Positions 9,301 through 17,959 of a stretch of 64,000 bases of DNA are shown here, one piece after another. Source of the stretch: Aphelocoma coerulescens (lineage: Eukaryota > Chordata > Aves > Passeriformes > Corvidae); assembly GCF_041296385.1 (NCBI RefSeq), contig NC_091020.1:35999501-36063500 (forward strand), in the 5' to 3' direction. Within the stretch, counting starts at the first letter, position 1, and each line of letters opens with the position of its first letter. The notes beneath the pieces are model-generated. The model was not told the origin of the DNA, made no database searches, and worked only from the letters and a program-made list of their open reading frames with translations. The position numbers were made by a program, and so were the translations under genes.

Positions 9301-10905
9301 GTCAAGGTAGGAGTTGGATTGATTTGCAATAAAATGTCCATTTATGGGAATTTTGCTGCCTGTCTCTCACAGAATTCCTGCAAATCCTGACCCTGGATGC
9401 TTTTCCAGGGAAAGGAGCTTTAAATCTGTAGTCAGTGACTGGGAAAAGCCCATTTTTACCCCTTGTTTTTGCACTTTTCTCTTCCTTAATTTCGCTCCTT
9501 ACTTTGCTTTTCCCCAGCCAGGTGGGTGGGGCTTTTCCCAGCAGACATTCCTGGGAGAAAGGAAACCTCATTGGAGTTGTTGGAGCAGCCCCAGAGTTCC
9601 CAAATCCTCCAGAGCCCATTCCTGCCTCGATGGTTTGGAGCCAATTCCTCAGACTCTGGGACTCCTGGGAAGGCTCAATCAAAAAACCTCATTTCATTCT
9701 AAAAAATACTGGTGCTACTTAAATCATAGATATTCATTTGATTGATTTAGGAAGTGTAAGGATTGCTTCAATTACATAGATTAATTTTATTTCTATAGAT
9801 TAATTTTATTTCTATAGATTAATTTCCTTAAATATATAGATTAATTTTATTTATTTAACAAGTGTAGGGATAGCTTTGATTAGAGGGATTAATTTTATTT
9901 ATAAAGATTAATTTTACTTAAACTATGTAGATTAATTTTATTTCTATAGATTAACTTCACTTAAAGTATATAGATTAATTCTGTTTATTTAACAAGTGCA
10001 GGGATTGCTTCAATTATATAAATTAATATTGCTTAAATTATATAGATTAATTTATATTAATTTTATTTATTTAAGAAGTGTGGGGGTTAAATAAATAAAT
10101 TAATCTATATAATTTAAGAAGTGTGGGGGCTTTTTCAGTGCTCAGGAAGAGGAGTCTTGGGCATTGTAAGATGCTGTAAAATCCTTTTCTCGCTGGTATT
10201 TAAATGGAATTTCTCTCTTTGCATCCTTGGGCTGTTTTAATTCACACTGACTTGTATGGGAGGGTGAATGTGGTTTAAATTTCATTTTTTAATGCAGTGT
10301 AAAAATGCAGAGAGTTGTTTCTCCTGAGATGTGGGAAAAGCAGAATATTCCATGTTGGTTTCCCAGTGTTTCCGGGTGTTCTTCACAAGTTACCAGCCCT
10401 GTAATTTGAATTTCAGTCTCCAGGATCACTGGGCAGGCACCTCCTGCTCAGAATCCCGAGGACATTTTATTGTCTTGTTGGGTTTAATGGGAGAGAGGAA
10501 CAAAATCCATCCATGGGTGGCATTTTCTCCTTTGGGGGAGGCCTTTTGGGTGTTGGAAAGTTTGGTGGGTGCCTGAAATATGGAATTACACCTGGGAGGA
10601 GCTCCAGGCTGGTACCAACCAGTGCTTCCCACGTGTGTTTGTCCCTTAAACATTTTGTCCCTTTTACTGAATGCACCCAAACCAGAATTTAAATACAAAC
10701 CAAACCTCAGTGTGTTGGCCAAGAGGGACCCCTAGTGAGGCATCAATGCATTCCCTGCCTGCCAGGGAGTATTCCCTTATCCACCAGCATTCCCTGATGG
10801 AATCCCGTTGGATAATCCCAAAAAGTCCATAATTGTCACGTTTCTGTCTTTCAGGAGCTGAAGGAAAGTGGGGAATTGCTGCCTGTGCTGAAGGGAGAGA
10901 ATTAA
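208..10905 (+). CDS. GLRX3: GLRX3 glutaredoxin 3 (PICOT), exons 2-11 of 11; exon 1 lies upstream of the window
   Basis: This is a multidomain monothiol glutaredoxin. From family knowledge, it acts in the cytosol and nucleus, binds bridging [2Fe-2S] clusters with glutathione and BolA-type partners, and helps deliver iron-sulfur and iron cofactors. Ten exons splice in frame with GT-AG introns: 208-316, 2450-2524, 3105-3306, 6247-6419, 6512-6573, 7726-7783, 8261-8313, 9081-9120, 9214-9306 and 10855-10905 (stop TAA 10903-10905). They give 304 residues, which match human residues 32-335 without a length change. Domain order is thioredoxin-like (human numbering to about 115), glutaredoxin A (about 144-236) and glutaredoxin B (about 237-335). 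The thioredoxin site reads WAPWAPQC, so only the second cysteine of the usual CxxC pair is present, as is normal in this family. Both glutaredoxin domains keep CGFS (Cys159 and Cys261) and the WPTYPQLYV segment. I see no frameshift or stop, so the gene looks functional. The start codon and promoter are not in the window. Confidence 0.97.
489..588 (-). mobile_element. CR1 LINE 3' fragment in intron 2
   Basis: It reads as the reverse complement of the CR1 3' end: GGGTGGGAAGGGACC, then CCCAGTGCCACCCCTGCCAT and CCCACTGTCCCAGGCTGCT. It is short and antisense to GLRX3. Confidence 0.85.
2450..2524 (+). CDS. GLRX3: GLRX3 exon 3 (thioredoxin-like domain)
   Basis: This 75-nt, phase 0 to phase 0 exon encodes 25 residues, [15 protein letters not shown] then [10 protein letters not shown]. 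It lies between the acceptor GGTTTTTAG and the donor GTAAGA. The SVPT motif holds the cis-proline loop that packs against the active site in thioredoxin folds. It is almost identical to the mammalian protein (human residues 68-92). Confidence 0.97.
2534..2587. repeat. Short tandem repeat in intron 3, about 17-bp unit, three copies
   Basis: The unit resembles GGATTTAAGAGAAAATG and occurs three times, starting within 10 bp of the exon 3 donor. Confidence 0.8.
3105..3306 (+). CDS. GLRX3: GLRX3 exon 4 (end of thioredoxin-like domain, linker, start of glutaredoxin A)
   Basis: This 202-nt exon follows the acceptor CCCTGCAG and ends in phase 1 with the donor GTGAGG at 3307. It begins [16 protein letters not shown], runs through a linker rich in alanine, glycine and proline, and ends with [10 protein letters not shown] and EPRCG. 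The final G codon is split by intron 4, so the CGFS iron-sulfur motif of glutaredoxin A (Cys159 in human numbering) spans the exon 4/5 junction. The linker differs clearly from the human sequence but has the same length. The exon is very GC-rich. Confidence 0.97.
3574..3682 (+). mobile_element. CR1 LINE 3' fragment in intron 4 (old)
   Basis: GGACAGGGCTTGGAAGCAGC leads to AAGGTCCCTTCCCACCCAAA, the typical CR1 3' end. It is more diverged than most copies here. Confidence 0.8.
5310..6190. repeat. Large minisatellite in GLRX3 intron 4, 17-18-bp unit
   Basis: Roughly 49 tandem copies alternate between GGTGGGTGCTGTTTGTA and GGTGGGTGCTGTTTTTTA, with some GTGAGC and GTGGCC variants. The + (coding) strand is strongly G and T rich. 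The array ends about 57 bp before exon 5. Long open frames across it arise only from the repeat periodicity and are not genes. Confidence 0.97.
6247..6419 (+). CDS. GLRX3: GLRX3 exon 5 (glutaredoxin A)
   Basis: This 173-nt exon begins with the last two bases of the CGFS glycine codon, after the acceptor GCGCAG, and ends in phase 0 with GGLDIVK and the donor GTGACA. It encodes [30 protein letters not shown] and [16 protein letters not shown]. The WPTYPQ segment and GGLD carry the glutathione-contacting cis-proline and backbone positions of monothiol glutaredoxins. A minisatellite in intron 4 ends about 57 bp before this exon. Confidence 0.97.
6512..6573 (+). CDS. GLRX3: GLRX3 exon 6 (linker between the two glutaredoxin domains)
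   Basis: This 62-nt exon lies between the acceptor ATTCCCCCAG and the donor GTGGGT. It encodes [16 protein letters not shown] then KLED, plus two bases of a split arginine codon completed in exon 7. It covers the C-terminal helix of glutaredoxin A and the short linker. The intron before it (6420-6511) is only 92 bp. Confidence 0.96.
6796..6862. repeat. TATC/TATA-type microsatellite in intron 6
   Basis: An imperfect run of TCTATCTATCTATATA and related ATAT steps. Confidence 0.85.
7538..7624 (+). mobile_element. CR1 LINE 3' fragment in intron 6 (diverged)
   Basis: Only the terminal part is clear: TATAAGGTCCCTCCCAACCC followed by CAGTCTGGAATTCT. Confidence 0.65.
7726..7783 (+). CDS. GLRX3: GLRX3 exon 7 (start of glutaredoxin B)
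   Basis: This 58-nt exon follows the acceptor TTTCTATAG. Its first G completes the split arginine codon, then it encodes [19 protein letters not shown] and ends in phase 0 with the donor GTAATG. The VMLFMKG strand matches the equivalent CMLFMKG of glutaredoxin A in exon 4. The lysine there contacts glutathione in this family. Confidence 0.97.
7980..8017. repeat. TTAATTA tandem run in intron 7
   Basis: About 38 bp of repeated TTAATTA and ATTA units, which are self-complementary. Confidence 0.75.
8261..8313 (+). CDS. GLRX3: GLRX3 exon 8 (CGFS motif of glutaredoxin B)
   Basis: This 53-nt exon lies between the acceptor ACATTTTAG and the donor GTAGGT. It encodes [17 protein letters not shown] plus two bases of a split glycine codon. 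It carries the second CGFS active-site motif (Cys261 in human numbering), which ligates the bridging [2Fe-2S] cluster together with glutathione. Confidence 0.97.
8430..9045. repeat. Degenerate minisatellite in GLRX3 intron 8 (TTTTGAGG type)
   Basis: A diverged array of units like TTTTTGAGAATTTTGAGGGG fills most of intron 8, with spacing from about 20 to 35 bp. It has decayed much more than the intron 1 and intron 4 arrays, so it is probably older. It ends before the branch-point region of exon 9. Confidence 0.9.
9081..9120 (+). CDS. GLRX3: GLRX3 exon 9 (glutaredoxin B micro-exon)
   Basis: This 40-nt exon follows the acceptor CTTTCCCCAG. The first C completes glycine, then it encodes [13 protein letters not shown] and ends in phase 0 with the donor GTAACA. 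The next intron is 93 bp. A degenerate minisatellite fills most of the intron before it. Confidence 0.97.
9214..9306 (+). CDS. GLRX3: GLRX3 exon 10 (glutaredoxin B, glutathione-binding segment)
   Basis: This 93-nt, phase 0 to phase 0 exon encodes 31 residues from [16 protein letters not shown] to GGLDIVK, with the donor GTAGGA at 9307. It differs from the equivalent stretch of glutaredoxin A in exon 5 at only four of 31 positions, which shows the internal domain duplication of the gene. Confidence 0.97.
9751..10135. repeat. AT-rich higher-order repeat in GLRX3 intron 10
   Basis: Short units such as TATAGATTAATTTTATTT are arranged in larger blocks. The marker AAGTGTAGGGATTGCTTCAA recurs near 9752, 9860 and 9994, with a partial copy near 10075. 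The right end holds a perfect 24-bp inverted repeat. Confidence 0.9.
10032..10118. repeat. Inverted repeat, 24-bp perfect arms, 39-bp loop
   Basis: Positions 10032-10055 and 10095-10118 are exact reverse complements (arm core TTAAATTATATAGATTAATT). Both arms are AT-rich, so a hairpin or cruciform is possible in DNA, and a stem is possible in the pre-mRNA. Confidence 0.9.
10855..10905 (+). CDS. GLRX3: GLRX3 exon 11 (C-terminus and stop)
   Basis: After the acceptor TGTCTTTCAG this exon encodes [16 protein letters not shown] and ends in TAA at 10903-10905. The C-terminal helix matches the human end (human ELKENGELLPILRGEN) residue for residue in length. Confidence 0.97.
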   Translation, partial: ELKESGELLPVLKGEN

Positions 10906-11110
10906 TGGGAAGGACATCAGTGGGAAGAGAAATCCCTGGAACAACATCCAGTTAGAGATTCTCCTGGAGCCACAGACAGCTTCAGCCCTGAGGAGCATCA
11001 GGAGTGAAAATAGACAGGAAATGATCAATATTCTGTGTATTTTACCTGTACGAAAAGAAGTTTCACTGGAGACACAAAAAGGTCAATTAAAATTCGGTGC
11101 TCCAGGATTT
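10906..11110 (+). other. GLRX3: GLRX3 3' untranslated region
   Basis: The region runs from the stop codon to the likely cleavage zone just after the ATTAAA signal. It is about 205 nt and free of repeats. The end is an estimate: cleavage is expected 10-30 nt past the signal, before the GU-rich stretch near 11108-11130. Confidence 0.75.
11086..11091 (+). terminator. GLRX3: Polyadenylation signal ATTAAA of GLRX3
   Basis: ATTAAA is the commonest natural variant of AATAAA. It lies 181 bp after the stop codon and is followed by a TTTTGAGTGTTGGG element that fits the downstream GU-rich element. No AATAAA is seen between the stop and this site. Confidence 0.8.
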
Positions 11111-13689
11111 TGAGTGTTGGGACTTCATTATTTGCACCCCTGTCCACCCCAGAATTTTTTAAGGCTAAATTGCACCTTGGGATTTTGGGCTCATTAAGGG
11201 AATATTAATGGAGCATCGTCATTTCCTGCCCCTCTTAATTGTTTTCATGGCTAGTGAACAAGAAAAGCACTTCTGAAAGCTTCAGCCAGCGCAGCTCTCG
11301 GGAGGTTTCACTGAGCTGCAGCCCTGGCCTCGGCAGCCTCGTTAGGGGTGCAGGAGCTCTGCTTTGGGGTGCTCAGCCTGGCTGAGCAGGGCTTGGCAGT
11401 GTTTGTGTGGTGGTGCACGTGGAGCCAGCGGTGCTGGTGAATCCTCAGGGATCCTTCAGGGACATGGAAGGGTTTTCTGGCCTGATCCAGGGACCCTTCG
11501 CTCCCAGATCCAGGGGATTTTATTTGGGTTCAGTCGTGGTTTCAGCACCTGAGTCTGGGTTAATTCCAAGGCCAGAAACTCCTGGAAGGAGTTGATCCCT
11601 GTTAGGAGGGGCCAGGACTGACTTTTCCAAGTGTGCCTGGAAAAAGAGGCCTGAGTGAGGGTGCAGACCTTTAGGCAGCAGCTTAGGAGGTTTGGGGAGC
11701 AAATCTGGGGCTTTGTTCTTTAAATTCTAAATATGATCCAAGTCTTAAAGCCTGAACCAAAACTGGTGCTGAGGCTTATCCCAGCCTGGGAAAGGTTGGC
11801 TGCAGGGAAGCAGGTTCTACATGTGTCAGAGGATTCCTGGTGATGGATATTTAATTTTCTAGGATTAGTTTTAGTAATTGCTATCAAATATATATTATAA
11901 CTTTAAACCCAATTTTAATTGCTCTAAAAAAAAATCCTTGTCATGAAAACAAGCCTTAATTAATCCTCTTAAGTGAATTGCAAATGCATTCAGGTAGTTG
12001 TCAGTAGGAAAAAAATAATTTATTATAGCAAAGCGTAGCATCCCTGTGGTGAAATTAGGAGTTAGAAGCTTTAATTAAATCCTAAATACCAAATGCTATT
12101 TAGTTTTCCTTCAGAATTCAGTGTAGTGGAATTTGGTTGGGGTTTATGGAGTCCTGTTAATGGATTTATAGACGTGCAGCAGAGCAGCAGGGAATAACAG
12201 TTGATTCCTGACAATTTATGTTTTTATTTATTCCAATATTGGATACTGGGAGGAAATTCCTGGCTGGGAGGGTGGGCAGGTCCTGGCACAGGGTACCCAG
12301 AGCAGCTGGGGCTGCCCCTGGATCCCTGGCAGTGCCCAAGGCCAGGCTGGACATTGGGGCTTGGAGCAGCCTGGGATAAATTTCTACAGGAAGAGGTTTT
12401 CCCACTGCCTCTGGCAGGGCTGGGAGCAGCAGGAAGATCCCTTTGGCTGGAAGAGGCAGTGGGGTGTGGTTTGCTGGCACCTCTGGTGGGGTGATGAGGA
12501 GGATTCATGGGCTGAGGGATGCTGAGGTGGGAATTTGTGCTTGGTCCCTGTTCCAGGGCAGGAGCTGCTTCTCCTCTCGCCTTTCCAGGTGTCCTTGGCT
12601 CCTGCCAATCCTCGGAGCTCTCCCAGTCCCTGCCCGTGGCCCAGCCCTGCAGGCTGAGCCCTGGGCTGCTCTGGCAAATGAACAGCTTGGGCACCACGGG
12701 CAGGGGCTGTCCCTGGGGAGCTGCGCTGGGGCACATCCCAGGGAAAGTGGTTTGCTCCAAAGGGAAAAAAGGCAATGGAGCTGGAGTTCTGCAGGAGAGG
12801 TGAGTGAGATCCTGAGCTTTCACGGTGCTGAAGATGTTCCTTTTTTGCTGGAGTGTGCTGGACATCAGGGTTTGGGTGCAGTTAAGGAATTTAGATCCTG
12901 CTTGTTTGTGTTTCCCTCCTTACTTTGCAGTATTTCCTTTGCTTGTCCCAGGATTTCAGCTGGATTGGTTTTTTCCCTGCACTTTAATGTTGGGATATAA
13001 GGACAAAAATAAAAACCCAAACTATTCCTGAGGATGATGAAGAGGGGAACAGTCAGGGATTAAGCACTGTGTGGTACTAAATAAATGAACTAACTTCACC
13101 TAACAGATAATTGTCACCTCTGTCATCTCCTCAGTGCTGGGATAAGAAATTCCTTCAAACCACCACGAAATATTCCAGGTTTTAAAGAGAAAGGACACCT
13201 GGCTGAAGGGAGTGATGAAATATCTGGGATTTAAGTTAAAAATTAACCTGTCATTGTGTGAGCGTTGATTGGGGGCTTCTGCCAGGCCAGGGAGAAATTC
13301 GGATTAGTTAATGATTTTAATTAGGAGGGTATTTAATGGGGAGTAATCGGGATCTCATTTTGGGGGCTGAGACACAAGGGGAGGAAACAGGGAGTTGTTT
13401 ATCCTTCAAGGTGCAGTTCCAGGGAATAGGTTCAGATGAGATTTGGGGGATTTGAAGGACAGTGGGGATGCGGGGTTACAGGAGCTGGTTTTGGCTCATG
13501 CTGGGACTTCCCTCACGCTCAGGGGTGTCACAGACGGGCAGGGCTGTGCCTGGTGCCACTCAGGGCAGCTCACTGGCCCCCTCTCCTCCTGCCTGTATTT
13601 ATCCCCTCTGTCCCGAGGGCTGTGGGCAGGGGAGCAGAATCCCCTCCCAAGCCGGGGAAACTCCTGGAAGTGAGCTAAAAAAAATCAAG
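11111..13689. other. Intergenic DNA downstream of GLRX3, no gene seen
   Basis: Mostly unique sequence with one CR1 fragment (12252-12378). AT-rich parts (11820-12240) alternate with GC-richer parts (12480-12820). Open frames here are short, overlap one another on both strands and show no recognisable domain. Confidence 0.6.
12252..12378 (+). mobile_element. CR1 LINE 3' fragment
   Basis: It contains the shared core GGGCTGCCCCTGGATCCCTG then GGCCAGGCTGGACATTGGGG. The terminal AACCCAAACC part is missing, so it is truncated at both ends. Confidence 0.85.
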
Positions 13690-14082
13690 GAGCGAGGAGA
13701 CGGAGATGTCAGCGCAGTCCTCACCTCCTCTATGGGAATCCTGAATCCCGCTGTTAGTCCGGGGCCATGGTTACCTTCTGCCGCCGTGAGCTGCGCGGGT
13801 GCGGGGCTTGTCCTGCGCAGGAGCTGTTCGTGCCCAGCCAGACCCGCAGCCAGCATCCTCCGGAGGGAATTCTGACTGGGAAACAGGGAAGGGAGCTGGG
13901 ATTCAGACATCCCGGTGTTCCCTCGGCGCTCCGGACGGGAACTGCCCGCTCCGCTCCGCTGTCAGCGGGGAGGCAGGAACGGGGGGTGAGGAGTCCGGGA
14001 TTGGGGGAAAAACTCAGTCCTGGGGATTTTCCTGCCGGCCGCAGTACCGGGATGGCCACGGGGCGGCGCTGCGAACCGCGGA
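13690..14082. other. CpG-rich block (CpG-island-like)
   Basis: The stretch is dense in CG dinucleotides, for example GCCGCCGTGAGCTGCGCGGG near 13780 and GGCGGCGCTGCGAACCGCGG near 14060. It begins about 2.8 kb past the GLRX3 stop. It could be an unmethylated island, an alternative or non-coding promoter, or only GC-biased DNA beside the repeat that follows. No gene start can be assigned. Confidence 0.55.
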
Positions 14083-14720
14083 GCGGGATAGCGGGGCTGG
14101 GAATGCTGCTCCGGGATAGCGGGATAGAGGGGCTGGGAATGCTGCTCAGGGATAGCGGGATAACGGGGCTGGGAATGCTGCTCCGGGATAGCGGGATAAC
14201 GGGATAGAGGGGCTGGGAATGCTGCTCCGGGATAGCGGGATAACGGGGCTGGGAATGCTGCTCAGGGATAGCGGGATAACGGGGCTGGGAATGCTGCTCA
14301 GGGATAACGGGATAACGGGATAGCGGGGCTGGGAATGCTGCTCAGGGATAACGGGATAACGGGATAGAGGGGCTGGGAATGCTGCTCCGGGATAGCGGGA
14401 TAATGGGAGAGAGGGGCTGGGAATGCTGCTCCGGGATAGCGGGATAACGGGGCTGGGAATGCTGCTCAGGGATAGCGGGATAATGGGATAGAGGGGCTGG
14501 GAATGCTGCTCCGGAATAGCGGGATAACGGGATAGCGGGGCTGGGAATGCTGCTCCGGAATAGCGGGATAATGGGATAGCAGGGCTGGGGATGGTGCTCC
14601 GGGATAGCGGGATAACGGGATAACGGGGCTGGGAATGCTGCTCCGAGATAACGGGATAGTGGGATAATGGGGCTGGGAATGCCGCTCAGGCATAGCGGGA
14701 TAATGGGATAGCGTCGAGAC
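14083..14720. repeat. Nested minisatellite, GGGATAACGG subunits within about 40-bp units
   Basis: About 15 copies of GGGGCTGGGAATGCTGCTC are each followed by one to four short subunits of GGGATAGCG or GGGATAACGG. Unit length therefore varies from about 34 to 52 bp. Most copies keep several CpG sites. A decayed tail of GGGATAATGG-like units continues to about 14860. Confidence 0.95.
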
Positions 14721-14860
14721 ACGGAGGGGGAGAGTTGGGAATGCTGCAGGACAGGATGACGGGGGGATAACGGGGGCTGAGGGGTGGGATAATGAGGGAT
14801 ATGCAGGCTGGGAATGCTGTAGAGTGGGATAACAGGAGGATAATGGGGGGCACGGGGCAG
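14721..14860. repeat. Decayed tail of the nested minisatellite
   Basis: Scattered GGGATAAT and GGGATG units, with two further GGGAATGCTG cores, continue the array in degraded form. Confidence 0.6.
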
Positions 14861-15068
14861 GGAATGCTGTGGGATGGGTGGAAAAGAGGGGGACAAGAGT
14901 GGGGTCTCAGGGCTGGGGGGTCCTGGGCTCAGCACCCCCCGCTCCCACTGCGAGCTGGCCGATGTGGCTTTGTTGGGGATTCTTTTTCAACTTTCAGCTT
15001 AAATTCATTGGTTGCTGTTGAGAAGGCAAACCCAGACTTTTCAGCTGTTTCTCAGATCAAATGCTTGC

Positions 15069-15108
15069 GAATAATAATAATAATAGTAATAATAATAATA
15101 ATAATAAC
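15069..15108. repeat. (AAT)n microsatellite
   Basis: About 13 AAT steps with a single AGT interruption. Confidence 0.95.
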
Positions 15109-15522
15109 GCCAATCGCAGCTCTGATTCCTGTTTGGTCTGAGTGTTCCCTGGGAGTGGCTCCGAAGCCCCGGGGGTGCCCCAGGTGCCTCTGAAGGAAGG
15201 GCAGGAGCCGAGGCTTTCCTGGCACTGGAAAGGCTTGGGTTAAATTGGGAATCCTCCCGCTGGGCAGACTGAGCTGTCAGGAAGACTCAAGCTCTCGGGG
15301 ATGTTCGGGCCCCTGGCAGAAGCAGCCTGGCACTTCTGCCTGCTCAGCATCTGGGCCGATCCCTGGGCTGGGTGCTGAGCCCGGCACTGCCGCGGTGCCA
15401 GTCTGGCTGCCCAGCTCTGCACCCCGAGGCTGGCACAGAATCCTCTCCGACTTGGGGTCACTGTTGGTGACAGCGCAGACCTTGGGGTAATTAAGTGATG
15501 GCAGCAGAATTCATGGATCATG

Positions 15523-15825
15523 TGTGAGCCATCCCAAGATCCTGGACTGGTTTGGGTGGGAAGGGACCTCAAAGCCCATCCAGTGCCAGCCCTGCCATGG
15601 GCAGGGACACCTCCCACTGTCCCAGGCTGCTCCCAGCCCCAATGTCCAGCCTGGCCTTGGGCACTGCCAGGGATCCAGGGGCAGCCCCAGCTGCTCTGGG
15701 CACCCTGTGCCAGGGCCTGCCCACCCTCCCAGGGAACAATTCCTTCCCAATCTCCCATCCAGCCCTGCCCTCTGGCACTGGGAAGCCATTCCCTGGCTCC
15801 TGGCCCCCCAGCCCTTGTCCAAAGC
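15523..15825 (-). mobile_element. CR1 LINE 3' fragment, about 300 bp
   Basis: A long antisense copy: GGTTTGGGTGGGAAGGGACC at its 3' end, the shared core, then CCATCCAGCCCTGCCCTCTG. The core matches the copies at 36760, 41880 and 53636 almost base for base. Confidence 0.93.
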
Positions 15826-16232
15826 CAGGATGGCAGATCTGGTCTTCACCAGCTTTGGACTTGCTGTGGACAGCAAAGCACGGCAGGAAAATACAGGGTT
15901 TTTTTCCAGGGCAGCTTAAAAACTCATAGCAATTATTAGCAACTGCCTTTTTTCTCCCCTTTGCTCCCTTTTCCCGGGAATATGCCTGTGTGACGCTAGA
16001 TGGAGCCTTCTGTGCACGGGAGGAGCAGAGGAGTCCGGGAGCTTCCAGCAGCGCCGTGTAAATCGTGTTAATGCCATCACCACCGGAGACAGGGACCGTG
16101 TTCAGTGGGAGAACACGGTGGGGAAGGATTTCTTACACCTGCAGAGGGCAAAAGTCACCTGGGGTTTCCCTTCCACATCTGAACGGCGAGATTCGATTGT
16201 ACACATCATTTTTAAAGTGGTTTTTTAAGGCT

Positions 16233-16318
16233 CCCTGCCTGTGGCAGGGGGTGGAATGCGATGAGCTGGAAGGTTCCTTCCAACCCAAGCCAGTCTGGCA
16301 TTCCATGATTTTGAAGGA
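16233..16318 (+). mobile_element. CR1 LINE 3' fragment (short)
   Basis: GGTTCCTTCCAACCCAAGCC followed by AGTCTGGCATTCCATGATTT is a CR1 3' terminus. Confidence 0.75.
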
Positions 16319-16453
16319 TGCGTAGAGGAAGAGTTGTGCTCGTGGCTTTGGGAACATGCAGGGATGCACAGGATTTCCTGTCCGTCAAATGTCTGGCTGT
16401 TTGTAGCTGTCTTTCTTGGGAACACTGTTCAAAATACGATGATTATGCGATAC

Positions 16454-16510
16454 TGTGGCTGTGCTGGCTGTGCTGTGGTGGTGCTGCTGTGGTGGTGCTG
16501 CTGTGGTGGG
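16454..16510. repeat. CTGTGGTGG short tandem run
   Basis: Imperfect repeats of GTGCTGCTGTGGTG and GGCTGTGCT. Confidence 0.7.
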
Positions 16511-16919
16511 AAGCCCTTGCCAGTGTTATCCTTGCAGCAGCAGAGTGGTGTCACCATTCTGAGCACATCCTCAGCCTCTGAGAACACCCAAAAAAGCAGA
16601 TTATGGAATACCGGTGTCACAGGAGATGGAATTGCAGCTTCGTTCTGGGATGAGCCACGGCATCTCGATTATTCTCTGCCAATTTTACACCGAGTGTAAA
16701 CAACTTGGACACTGTGCTGGCATCCAGGATGATGGGAGGATAATGAGAAAATGCAATTATCAAATAACTTTGGGGAATAATATCTCTGTTTTTACTGAGG
16801 ATGAGAACTGAGAGGGGAGCTCTTGTAGGAAACTCTGAGAGAGGGATGCAGGGGTCCCATGGAGGGGAGATCCTCTGCCCCAAGGGGCTGCCAGGGTTTT
16901 CAAACTGTGAAGAAAGGGA

Positions 16920-17028
16920 TCTGCCCCATCCCTGGCAGTGTCCAAGGCCAGGCTGGAGGGGCTTGGGGCAGCCTGGGGCAGTGGAAGGTGGGAGAGGGGT
17001 GGGTTTGATAGAATCCCTTCATTCTGGT
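16920..17028 (+). mobile_element. CR1 LINE fragment (diverged)
   Basis: CCCATCCCTGGCAGTGTCCA and GGCCAGGCTGGAGGGGCTTG are CR1 3' region sequence. The terminal part has decayed. Confidence 0.7.
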
Positions 17029-17959
17029 CTCTTCAGTGGGAGAACTGAAAGTGAATTCAATCCTTCACACTCCAGCGTGTCAGGACAGATTGTAAAATGA
17101 TGAGATTTAAGATTCACTGTTTAGAAGAAGAAAAAAAAATTGACATTTTCGTCTTAAAAGGTTTTTCTCTATTTTCAGTGCTTTGCTTGTGTGCGGTTCA
17201 AACGCGTTATTGTGGCAAGGGATGGAGCAGGAGAAGCCGCCGATCTGTCCCTGGAATGGGCCGATGGAACAACCCAGCCCGCAGCCCCTGCTCACCAGGC
17301 AGCCCCGACCGAAGCTTTGGCTTGATGGATTCCATCGAAACGAGCTGGAAACGACAGGATCGGCCGCGCTGAAACGCTTTGTCTTCTAAATCCCTCCGGC
17401 TGCCCAGAGGGTGTTGAACTCCCGGAGAATTCCGGCACTTTAGACCAGTGACACTTCTCCCACAGCACCGGAGCTCACCTCCGCCTTTCCTTGGGATTGG
17501 GTGTTTGGGATGGGATCGGCCCTGGGCTCTGCAGCTCCTTGCCTCGAGTGGCTCTGCCTGCGTGTCCTGGCTGCTCAGGGCTTGTCAGGGGCCTCGTAAA
17601 GGATGTCCAGGCTGGCAGAGCGATCCCTCAGGGCTGGCACTGATCCCCTGTGCCCTAAACCGCTCCCGGTGCCAGCACAGGGGTGGCACAGGCAGCTCCG
17701 GGAATTGGCATTATCCTTATTCCAAAAGCCGCGCCACCCGCGGTTCTGCCGGGACACGGGGCGTGTTCCCGACGCTGGGAATGCTGTCCATGCGCGGGGA
17801 GAGCAGGGAATGGGCTGGAGCTGGAGCAGCGCTGAACCAGCCCCAGCCTCCAGCAGGGAGGGAGCTCCTTGAGCCATCTCCCTTGGGGATCTTTTTTGGG
17901 ATCTTTTCCCGCTGCCGGGGCTGGGCTGTGTTTGCAGCCGCGTTTGCTGTCCCTGCTGT

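Noticed and set aside
14083..14720. Resemblance of TAGGGATAACGGGATAA to a homing endonuclease site
   Set aside because: The match is partial and comes from a tandem repeat; no endonuclease gene is present.
14342..14935. 197-codon proline- and serine-rich frame on the - strand
   Set aside because: Created by the GGGATA minisatellite; no gene structure around it.
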